This document shows positions 53,736-62,400 of a stretch of 64,000 nucleotides of DNA, in pieces. The DNA comes from Flavobacterium sufflavum (GTDB lineage: Bacteria > Bacteroidota > Bacteroidia > Flavobacteriales > Flavobacteriaceae). The position numbers and the translations under genes are program-made. The stretch covers positions 155,117 to 219,116 of the forward strand of contig NZ_SACJ01000007.1 in assembly GCF_004016525.1 (NCBI RefSeq). The letters run 5' to 3'. The notes under the pieces are model-generated. The model saw only the letters and a program-made list of their open reading frames with translations. It made no database searches and was not told the origin of the DNA. Every line of letters starts with the position of its first letter. The first letter of the stretch is position 1.

Positions 53736-54245
53736 ATGAAATTAAATTTATCGCTTAAAATAATGCCAATTATGGCTTTATTTATGTTAAACTCATGTTC
53801 TTCTGACAGTGTTGATGCCGAAAATTTAAGTTCTGAAGTTAAACCGGAACTTATTGTAAATTACACTTATAATGCCGCAGAGTTAGAGACTCTGAATTTA
53901 ATTAATGATTATCGGGCTAGTATAGGTCTAAATCGTTTAGAAAGAATAAATCATATTTCATATAAATCAGAGGAACATGATATTTATATGATTGATCATA
54001 AGGTGTTTAATCACGATGATTTTGTTTCCCGTTCTGAAAATATAATGAAAGTTTTAGGAGCTAAAACAGTAGCTGAAAATATAGCTCTTAATTATGTTTC
54101 TCCTAAATCAGCATTAAATGCATGGTTAAATAGTCCCAAACATAAAATTAACATTGTGGGTGATTTTACTCATTTTGGTATAGCCATAAAAGAGGATCCA
54201 GTTACAGGTGAAAAATATTACACTAATATTTTTGCTAAAATTTAA
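53736..54245 (+). CDS. CAP-domain lipoprotein B, paralogue of A
   Basis: 169 residues. Signal with lipobox LNSC, then SSDSVDAE. CAP domain like gene A: ETLNLINDYRASIGLNRL, SYKSEEHDIYMIDH, SENIMKVLGAKTVAENIALN, WLNSPKHKINIVGDFTHFGI. Both proteins end YYTNIFAKI. The pair arose by tandem duplication that kept the promoter type; the mature domains are close while the region after the lipobox has drifted. Confidence 0.88.
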   Translation: MKLNLSLKIMPIMALFMLNSCSSDSVDAENLSSEVKPELIVNYTYNAAELETLNLINDYRASIGLNRLERINHISYKSEEHDIYMIDHKVFNHDDFVSRSENIMKVLGAKTVAENIALNYVSPKSALNAWLNSPKHKINIVGDFTHFGIAIKEDPVTGEKYYTNIFAKI

Positions 54246-54266
54246 TTACTTTTTTTATTTTATTTT

Positions 54267-54304
54267 AAAGAGGCTGTTTCAATTTTGAAACAGCCTCTTT
54301 AATT
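54267..54304 (+). terminator. Rho-independent terminator after CAP gene B
   Basis: Perfect 16-bp stem AAAGAGGCTGTTTCAA / TTGAAACAGCCTCTTT (54267-54282, 54285-54300). Confidence 0.85.
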
Positions 54305-54407
54305 TTTTATAGTTTCGATTTTGTGCTTGAAAAGTTATAATTTGATTAGGATATGATTTATAGGTTTGTATTTGATACTTTTCCTTTTTAGTTCTAAAGG
54401 GAAACTT

Positions 54408-54440
54408 CAAAAAAAAACAGTTGCAATTTGCAACTGTTTT
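54408..54440 (-). terminator. Terminator of the 127-residue TPR-stump gene
   Basis: Perfect 13-bp stem AAAACAGTTGCAA / TTGCAACTGTTTT (54414-54426, 54428-54440) with an A-run on the left, which is a T-run for minus-strand transcripts. It lies about 60 bp past the stop at 54498. Confidence 0.75.
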
Positions 54441-54497
54441 ACTGATTCCCTTTTTTTAAATATAAGGGCTTTAATTGTTTTGGAAAATCTAATACTA

Positions 54498-54881
54498 TTA
54501 TTTGTACTTAGCAGTATTTGATTTTTCTTTTAATTTTGCCATAATGTAATCTGCTTTTTCATCTTCACCAATAGCGCATAATGATTTTGCGTATTGATTA
54601 TAATAGATAGCGTCTAAATCAGTAGTCATTGCAAATAATTCACCGTACCATTTAGCTGCTTTTACCATATCTAAATCGGTATAAAAAGCATTTCCCAGTT
54701 TTTGGAATAAATCAACAGATTTATATCCTTTTTCAGCCACTCTTTCGTAAGTTTTTGTAACATTTACGTAAGCATAATTCTCACCAACCCTATCAGTTAT
54801 ATATACCTTTGGGTTTTGAGTATATCCATTATATGATAATAGAGATACTAACATTAAAAAAAAGATTTGGGGTACTTTCAT
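54498..54881 (-). CDS. Secreted TPR-stump protein 1, paralogue of the PorE-like N-terminus
   Basis: 127 residues. Signal peptide VPQIFFLMLVSLLSYNGYTQ, then the same helical TPR segment found at the N-terminus of the large protein 55136-57073: VTKTYERVAEKGYKSVDLFQ, KLGNAFYTDLDMVKAAKWYG, ELFAMTTDLDAIYYNQYAKS. It lacks the propeller, CRD and OmpA parts. Has its own terminator. I infer a derived fragment that still makes a protein. Confidence 0.75.
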   Translation of the reverse strand: MKVPQIFFLMLVSLLSYNGYTQNPKVYITDRVGENYAYVNVTKTYERVAEKGYKSVDLFQKLGNAFYTDLDMVKAAKWYGELFAMTTDLDAIYYNQYAKSLCAIGEDEKADYIMAKLKEKSNTAKYK

Positions 54882-55135
54882 AGAATAATTTTAAATAATT
54901 TTTTTACCATACATCATTGTTTTTTATATATAGATTAAAGTCTCCAGAAAATTCTATATAAACATTAAGGGATAAATTTAATAGAAATTTTTACATCTAA
55001 TATAAAATCAGTGTTTTTTTTATAGAATTAGCAGAATTTTTATTAAAACAACCGAAATTTGTAATATGTTTATTACCAGTTAATTGTCTTTTTTTGTAGG
55101 TTGCGTTGCTATTCTAAATTAAGAAAGTTGTTTCC

Positions 55136-57073
55136 TTAAAGAGCCGTAATAATAAATTCACTTCTACGATTCATTTGGTGTTCTTCTTCTGTACATTTTA
55201 CTCCATCAGAACATTGGTTAATAAGTTGGTTTTCACCATATCCTTTACCAATTAATCGATTTGGATTTACACCGTTTTTAATTAACCATCCTATTGTAGC
55301 TTTAGCTCTTCTATCAGATAAAGATTCATTGTATTTGAAAGAACCACGGCTATCAGTATGTGAACGGATATCGAGTTTCATTTTTGGATATTCGTTCATA
55401 ACATCTAATATTTTTTCGAGGTCTATAGCGGCTTCAACTCGAATGTCTGATTTATCAAAATCGAAATAAATCCTTTTGATACCAAAACATTTACCTAAAT
55501 CATCACCTACGGTCACTTTACATTTTGCTTTTTCTAATGCCAAAGGGAAGTAAGTTTTACCATTCTCTTTGGCAATTGTTACTTTTTCTTCAATGGTTGT
55601 GTAATCTGTTTTTTCAGCTCTTACACTATATTTTTTTCCGCATTCCACGGCAAAAGAATAATTTCCTTTTTCATCTGAAGTAGTGGTGTTAACGATATTG
55701 TATTGACTGTCGTATAAGCTCAATTTTGCATCAGGCAATAGAATTTTAGTTTCCTTATCGGTTATTTCGCCGTACAATAACTGTTCGCAAATGAGTTTTC
55801 TGGTTTCTAAAAATTTATAAATATCATCAAATCCCTGACCTCCATCTCTATTGGAACTAAAGAAACCTCTTCTGGATTTGGTATCAATAACATAGGCAAA
55901 ATCATCTTTTGGGGAATTGCCATCAGCTCCTACATTTTGAACTTCATTGAAAGTGCCATTGGCATTCATTTTGGAAACAAATATATCTAAGCCACCCAAA
56001 CCTGGATGTCCATCTGATGCAAAATAGAGTTCTTTTTCATCATTTACATAAGGAAACGTTTCGCGTCCGGCAGTATTTATTACATTTCCTAAATTTTCAG
56101 GATTTCCAAAAGTTCCATCTTCATTTATTTTAACTTTAAATATATCCGATTGTCCTAATGTTCCAGGCATATCTGAAGCAAAATACAACGTTTTCTCATC
56201 AGGACTTAAAGTAGGGTGGGCAGTACTATAGTTATCGCTATCAAATGGTAATGCAGTTGTATTAGCCCATTTTCCATCTACCAAAGTAGATTTGTATATT
56301 TTTACTAGATTTACGTTATTTCCATCTTTTCCTTTTTTACCCTCAAGATAATTATTTCTTGTAAAATACATGGTTTTACCGTCTTTTGTAAAAACAGGAG
56401 TGGCTTCGTGGAATTTTGTATTGATGGATTTATCAAATTTCTTAGGAGCTCCGGGAGTTAGCTCTTCACCTAAATCTGCGGTGTACAAATTGGTGAAAAA
56501 TTGATCGGTCCATGAATGCTTTCTATGTCCTAAACTTCCGGTATCTCTTGCTGTGGCAAAATAGATTTTATTATTGTATATGGTAGTTCCATAATCAGAA
56601 TATTTGGAATTGATTCCGGCATTTTCTATTTTGTATCTTCCTGAATTTTCTTTTATTGCGTCAAGATAATTCTCGTTCTTTTTGAATAGTTGGCCTCTAT
56701 TATCACTGCTTGATAATTGATTGAATTTATTCATCATTTCATTGGCTTTATCATTTTCGCCGATTGAACGCAATGATTGTGAATAGCGAAAATAATATTC
56801 TGGCTCTAAATCGGTAGTCATAGCAAATAATTCACCATACCATTTAGCGGCTTTGTCTAATTCGGCGTTGAAATAATAAGCATTTCCTAATTTTTGAAAT
56901 ATTATTGCCGACTTATAACCTTTTTCGACAACTCTTTCATAGGTTTTTATCGCATTTATATAGGCATAGCTGTCATATTTTTTGTCAGCTGAAGCCAAAC
57001 TAGCTTTTTGTGAATAAATGTTGAATGAAAAAACACTTACTACAGCTATACAAAGGAGTATCTTTTTTTTCAT
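55136..57073 (-). CDS. PorE-like TPR / beta-propeller / CRD / OmpA outer-membrane-associated protein
   Basis: 645 residues from the ATG at 57073 (MKKKILLCIAVVSVFSFNIY); an in-frame ATG at 57097 adds MILLKTNI, and that addition is partly conserved in the 57528 gene, so the start is not certain. Domain order: signal; TPR (AIKTYERVVEKGYKSAIIFQ ... about 40-140); PD40-type propeller (KTMYFTRNNYLEG, AHPTLSPDEKTLYFASDMPG, RETFPYVNDEKELYFASDGH); a CRD-like domain (LICEQLLYGEITDKETKILL); OmpA domain with KRIYFDFDKSDIRVEAAIDL and NESLSDRRAKATIGWLIKNG. This is the plan of PorE of the T9SS and may bind peptidoglycan. The adjacent T9SS-cargo and PorP genes support the role. Confidence 0.88.
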   Translation of the reverse strand: MKKKILLCIAVVSVFSFNIYSQKASLASADKKYDSYAYINAIKTYERVVEKGYKSAIIFQKLGNAYYFNAELDKAAKWYGELFAMTTDLEPEYYFRYSQSLRSIGENDKANEMMNKFNQLSSSDNRGQLFKKNENYLDAIKENSGRYKIENAGINSKYSDYGTTIYNNKIYFATARDTGSLGHRKHSWTDQFFTNLYTADLGEELTPGAPKKFDKSINTKFHEATPVFTKDGKTMYFTRNNYLEGKKGKDGNNVNLVKIYKSTLVDGKWANTTALPFDSDNYSTAHPTLSPDEKTLYFASDMPGTLGQSDIFKVKINEDGTFGNPENLGNVINTAGRETFPYVNDEKELYFASDGHPGLGGLDIFVSKMNANGTFNEVQNVGADGNSPKDDFAYVIDTKSRRGFFSSNRDGGQGFDDIYKFLETRKLICEQLLYGEITDKETKILLPDAKLSLYDSQYNIVNTTTSDEKGNYSFAVECGKKYSVRAEKTDYTTIEEKVTIAKENGKTYFPLALEKAKCKVTVGDDLGKCFGIKRIYFDFDKSDIRVEAAIDLEKILDVMNEYPKMKLDIRSHTDSRGSFKYNESLSDRRAKATIGWLIKNGVNPNRLIGKGYGENQLINQCSDGVKCTEEEHQMNRRSEFIITAL

Positions 57074-57104
57074 AATATTTGTTTTTAGAAGAATCATGGG
57101 GTTT

Positions 57105-57500
57105 TTAATTTTGTTTCTCTGTATTTACCTCTGTTTTTTGATTGAATATTTTCATCATTTCATCGGCTTCATCATTTTTATTAATAGCTTTTAAAGATCG
57201 GGCATATCTAAAATAATATTCGGGTTCTAAATCAGTAATAGTTGTCATGGTAAATAACTCTCCATACCATTTTGCAGCTTTGTCCAATTCATCTTTAAAG
57301 TAATATGCATTTCCTATTTTTTTTAACATATCAGCTGATTTATAGCCTTTTTCGATGACCCTTTCATAAGTTTTCAGGGGATCTACTGAGGAATAATTAG
57401 TATGGTCTTTTTTAGGAGCAATTACTTTTTCCTTTTGCGAATAAATTTCACATGAAAAAACACTTATTATTATCATGTAAACAAGTATGTAGTTTTTCAT
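57105..57500 (-). CDS. Secreted TPR-stump protein 2
   Basis: 131 residues. Signal ILVYMIIISVFSCEIYSQKE; TPR segment with DPLKTYERVIEKGYKSADML, KKIGNAYYFKDELDKAAKWY, and EYYFRYARSLKAINKNDEAD. It is closest to the first 130 residues of the PorE-like protein, then stops. The upstream codon series of its neighbours is broken here by a stop, so the start at 57500 is firm. Confidence 0.75.
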   Translation of the reverse strand: MKNYILVYMIIISVFSCEIYSQKEKVIAPKKDHTNYSSVDPLKTYERVIEKGYKSADMLKKIGNAYYFKDELDKAAKWYGELFTMTTITDLEPEYYFRYARSLKAINKNDEADEMMKIFNQKTEVNTEKQN

Positions 57501-57527
57501 AATAATTGTTTTTTAGTTAATCACGTT

Positions 57528-58280
57528 TTAATTTTTTATTGTCTGTTCAGCCTCTGTTTTCTGGTTGTATTTTCCCATCATTTCATTGGCCTTATCTTTT
57601 TTATTGATAAAATTCAAAGAGCGTGCATATCGAAAAAAATATTCAGCTTCTAAATCGGTGGTCATATCGAACAATTCTTCATAAAATTTAGCCGATTTTT
57701 CTAGTTTCCCTTTAAAGTAATAGGCATTACCTAATCTTTTTAGCATTTCAATTGATTTAAATCCTCTTTTGTATACCCTTTCATAGGTTTTTACGATATC
57801 AATGTATTCAACTCCATTATGTGATTCTTCATCTTCAATTACATTTGATTTTTCAATTATATTTAAATTTACGTTTATGTCAGAATTCGAACTATTTTGA
57901 GTTGGAGTTGGTTTTAATGAGTTAATTAGAGCCACTTTTTTATTGTTATAAATCTTTTTTTTTTCATAAATAGGAGTTATAACTCTGCTGTTGTTTGGTC
58001 CTAAATCATTTGTGTTGACTAAACTTAGATCTGAAACGATATAAGTGATAGTGTAACCTCCAAAAGTCATATTGATTTTTTCTACTACTTTATACGATAT
58101 TACGGTTTTTACAAGATTAGACATTGTATCTGAACTTGTTGAAGCTGCTATTAGCGTATCTTTCATTTGCGCTACTGATAATTTTACTTTTTGTGAATAC
58201 ATATTACATGAAAAAACACTTACCATTATTAAGTAAAGGAATATGTTATTTTCAATAATAATTGTTTTAAAAAGTACCAT
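57528..58280 (-). CDS. Secreted TPR-stump protein 3 with an inserted N-terminal domain
   Basis: 250 residues. Hydrophobic start FLYLIMVSVFSCNMYSQKVK, then about 100 residues not seen in the other paralogues (including VISYKVVEKINMTFGGYTIT and VNVNLNIIEK-like lines). The shared TPR segment follows at the C-terminal end: DIVKTYERVYKRGFKSIEML, KRLGNAYYFKGKLEKSAKFY, EYFFRYARSLNFINKKDKAN. The paralogues' start ATG is ATT here, so translation must use the ATG at 58280 or an internal Met (MVSVFSC). Function unknown. Confidence 0.7.
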   Translation of the reverse strand: MVLFKTIIIENNIFLYLIMVSVFSCNMYSQKVKLSVAQMKDTLIAASTSSDTMSNLVKTVISYKVVEKINMTFGGYTITYIVSDLSLVNTNDLGPNNSRVITPIYEKKKIYNNKKVALINSLKPTPTQNSSNSDINVNLNIIEKSNVIEDEESHNGVEYIDIVKTYERVYKRGFKSIEMLKRLGNAYYFKGKLEKSAKFYEELFDMTTDLEAEYFFRYARSLNFINKKDKANEMMGKYNQKTEAEQTIKN

Positions 58281-58450
58281 GATTTCAACATTTTTTTAAC
58301 TTAGAGACATTGCTGATTAAGCACATTTGTTGTGTTTTTTATAGACATTAAACCAAAGACCAATTTTGTATTTTAGAATAAATGTTTTTAAATGAAAAAT
58401 TACTTTCCCTGAATATGTAAAGGATTATATTATTTTCATGATAGTTATAT

Positions 58451-59362
58451 TTAAAAGAACCTTGGGGTTGTAATTTTTTTATTGTTTTTGAAAATTTCAT
58501 ATCTCAAGAAAATTTCATGTGAGCCCGAATTGTAATTGTCTAATTTGGTAGTTTCTAAATCGTATCCATAACCAATATACATTGCATCAGAAATTTGGAA
58601 CCCAACCATTGCACTTACAGAAGCACTCCATCGATAGGCAATTCCTGCAGTCAATTTGTCAAAAAACATAAAGTTACCAGATACATCTACTTGCAATGGA
58701 GCTCCTTGTACCATCTTAGTTAATAAAGCGGGTTTGAATTTAACATTGTAATTTAAATCCATAACATAACCGGCGATTAAATAATAATTTATTTTTTCTT
58801 TGAAGAGTGCCACGTCATTATCATCGTATCGATTTGATTCTATAAAGTTGGGTATCGACAAACCTACATAAGCCTTGTCAGAATGTAGATAGACCCCAGC
58901 TCCAAAATTAGGTGTGAATTTATTATCAAATCCTTGTAATTTTGGATCACCACTGTGTTCAGGAGTTAGTCTGCTAGGATCCAAATCAAATAAATTGGCA
59001 GTAGCTTTTATCCCAAACGAAAGTTTTACTGTTTCAGAAGTAGGGATGGTATAAGATAGGTCAGCAGAAATAGTATTTTCATGAGTTGGACCAATTTTAT
59101 CATTAATTACCGATACACCTAAACCCAAACGACTATTATTAAAAGGAGTGTTTATTGAAACAGCATTGGTTGTTGGCGCTCCATCTAATCCAACCCATTG
59201 TGTACGATGTAATGCAAAAATACTCATTGCACCTCTCGAGCCAGCATAGGCTGGATTTACATTTATTGTGTTGTACATGTACTGCGTAAATTGTGCGTCT
59301 TGTTGCGCATAACTCATCATTACTGTAAACATCAAACCGATTAGTAGTAGTTTTGTTTTCAT
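58451..59362 (-). CDS. PorP/SprF-family type IX secretion membrane protein
   Basis: 303 residues. Signal peptide ending SYAQ, then the hallmark QDAQFTQYMYNTINVNPAYA, GSRGAMSIFALHRTQWVGLD, and a series of barrel strands ending in RYEIFKNNKKITTPRFF. It lies 61 bp downstream of the giant cargo gene (same strand) and before the TPR-stump/PorE-like set. It is the partner for T9SS type B export of that cargo by analogy with SprF. Confidence 0.93.
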   Translation of the reverse strand: MKTKLLLIGLMFTVMMSYAQQDAQFTQYMYNTINVNPAYAGSRGAMSIFALHRTQWVGLDGAPTTNAVSINTPFNNSRLGLGVSVINDKIGPTHENTISADLSYTIPTSETVKLSFGIKATANLFDLDPSRLTPEHSGDPKLQGFDNKFTPNFGAGVYLHSDKAYVGLSIPNFIESNRYDDNDVALFKEKINYYLIAGYVMDLNYNVKFKPALLTKMVQGAPLQVDVSGNFMFFDKLTAGIAYRWSASVSAMVGFQISDAMYIGYGYDLETTKLDNYNSGSHEIFLRYEIFKNNKKITTPRFF

Positions 59363-59423
59363 TTTACTTAGTTTTAAATAACCTGAGGTTTTTAATAAAA
59401 CCTCAGGTATTAGATTTGAGTTT

Positions 59424-62400
59424 TTATCTAGTAAGGTATAAGTATCCTTGTTCTTGTTTGGTTATAGTTTCACCTTGCAAACCAACAGCTGTATATTTTA
59501 ATACATAAAAATAGGTTCCAGTAGGCAATCCGGCGTTTTTATCAACTGTAACTCTTCCTTCGGAATAGCCTTTGAATACATTATTTACGTTATCATATCC
59601 TTTAGTTTCATAAACTAATATTCCCCAACGGTTGTAAATTTCAACTGAGTTTTCAGGATAACAAAGTGTATCCTCGATATTGTCAATTTTAAATTTATCG
59701 TTGAATTCATCACCATTTGGAGAGAAAGCATTATGAACTACTATTGTTCCACATCCTAAAACTTGAGCTTTCTCAACAACTACTGTGTCTTCAGCTGTAA
59801 TAGGTGTATTATTTGGAGTTAATCCATTGGCGGTAGCAATATTGGTGATACTATTTCCTTTTAAATCATCTACTGTTATTGCATGAGTTTGAACTATTTC
59901 TTTGTGTTCCCCAGGAGCAAGACTAAAAGGTTCATTTGTAGTATCTAATCCTGTTAAAGGGTCTTTAACCACAATGTTATGAAGGATAATATTACCAGTA
60001 TTAGTTACATTTATAGTATAAGTGATTACATCACCAACAAAGCTATAAACATCACTGTCACTGCCACGACTAGTAACAACAGCTGTTTTGTCAACATTTA
60101 ATCCTGGACTTTGAGGAAGAGTTGTAATTGTTGGTGTATCGTTTTGAATAGTTGTACCAGAGACATCTTTGACATCAGCCCCTTTAGGATCCTTACCAAT
60201 AGCTAAAGCCGTATTAGTTACTCTACCAGCATCGATATCAGCTTGTGTAATAGTGTAAACTCCGATTACCGAACTATTAGTTGCTCCTACAGATAAGGAA
60301 ACGATAGGACTGTTAGAGATGGTTAAGCCAGGCAATTGATCGTCTGTGATTGCAATATTGGTTACCGTTACATTTCCAGTATTAGTCACTGTGAATACAT
60401 AATTAATTTTTTCACCCACTTGAGCAAAACTGTCATTATTGGTATCTATGAATGTGCCAGTTTTTACTAAGGCTATACCTGGTTTTTGAGGAAGTGCTGT
60501 ATCTGTAGGAGTATCATTATTTACAGTTGTACCAGAGACATCTCTTACATCAGCTCCTTTAGGATCCTTACCAATAGCTAAAGCTGTGTTAGTTACTTTA
60601 CCAGCATCGATATCAGCTTGAGTAATGGTGTAAGTACCAATTACAGAACTGTTGGTTACGCCGACAGCTAAGGAAACTATAGGGCTGTTAGAGATGGTTA
60701 AGCCTGGCAATTGGTTGTCTGTGATTGCAATATTGGTTATTGTTACATTTCCAGTATTGGTCACTGCAAACACATAATTAATTTTTTCACCCACTTGAGC
60801 AAAACCGTCGTTATTGGTATCGATGAATGTACTGGTTTTTACTAAGGCTATACCCGGTTTTTGTGTTAATACTGTTATAGTACAAGCAGGGCAATCTTCT
60901 TTAATTGGACAATTGGTACATGGTGTAGGATCAGTTGAAGTTGCTGTCACATTTGAACCAATAGGAGGAGTGCCGGTAACTCTAGCTAAATTATATACGA
61001 AACCTGCATCAATATCGGCTTGAGTTATTGTATAGCTAGCAGTGAATGTTGTACTACTACCAATAGCCAATGTTGTAGAGCCACCAGTGATACTTAGGTT
61101 AGGAATTTTTTCGTCTATAACTGTTATGTTAGTTAAAGTTGTATTTCCAGTATTAGTTACTATAAAAGTGTATTTAACTTTATCTCCAACATTAGTAACA
61201 CCATTTCCATTAGTATCTTCAAAAATACCTTCTTTAGTAATAGTTATTTTAGGAGTAGTACAAATAGTAATTACATTGTCTTCATTAGTAGTTGGTGTAC
61301 TACCGGATGAGTCATTTACTTGTGAATTATCAGGAGCCAAACCACTTACAGAAGCCCTATTGGTGATTTTACCGGCATCAATATCTGCTTGCGTTACGGT
61401 GTAATTAGCTTTAAAAATCCAGGTTTCGTTTACCTCTAAGATATTGTTAGTATTAGCATCACCGCCGCTTTGAAGAGCAATAGCAGATAATCCAGTATGT
61501 GGATCAGAAACGTTTACATTATGTAAGCTCACATTTCCTGGATTAGTTACTGTAAAGGTGTAAGTCACCACATCACCTACTTTTAAAGCAGCACATCCGT
61601 TTTCTCCAACAGTGATGTTATTGGATTTCACAATGGCAATTTTCGGTGTTGTACAAATAATAATTACATTATCTTCATTAGTAGTTGGACTGTTACCGGA
61701 TAAGTCATTTACTGGTGAATTATCTGGAGCCAAACCACTTACAGAAGCTCGATTGGTAATTCTACCGGCATCAATATCTGCTTGCGTTACGGTATAACTG
61801 GCTTTGAAAATCCAGGTTTCGTTTACCTCTAAGATATTGTTAGTATTAGCATCACCGCCGCTTTGAAGAGCAATAGCAGATAATCCAGTATGTGGATCAG
61901 AAACGTTTACATTATGTAAGCTCACATTTCCTGGATTAGTTACTGTAAAGGTGTAAGTTACCACATCACCTACTGTTAAAACAGCACATCCGTTTTCTCC
62001 AACAGTGATGTTATTGGATTTCACAATGGCAATTTTCGGTGTTGTACAAATAATAATTATATTATCTTCATTAGTAGTTGGACTGTTACCGGATAAGTCA
62101 TTTACTGGTGAATTATCTGGAGCCAAACCACTTACAGAAGCTCGATTGGTAATTTTACCGGCATCAATATCTGCTTGCGTTACGGTATAACTGGCTTTGA
62201 AAATCCAGGTTTCGTTTACCTCTAAGATATTGTTAGTATTAGCATCACCGCCGCTTTGAAGAGCAATAGCAGATAATCCAGTATGTGGATCAGAAACGTT
62301 TACATTATGTAAGCTCACATTACCTGGATTAGTTACTGTAAAGGTATAAGTCACCACATCGCCTACTTTTAAAGCAGCACATCCGTTTTCTCCCACTGTA

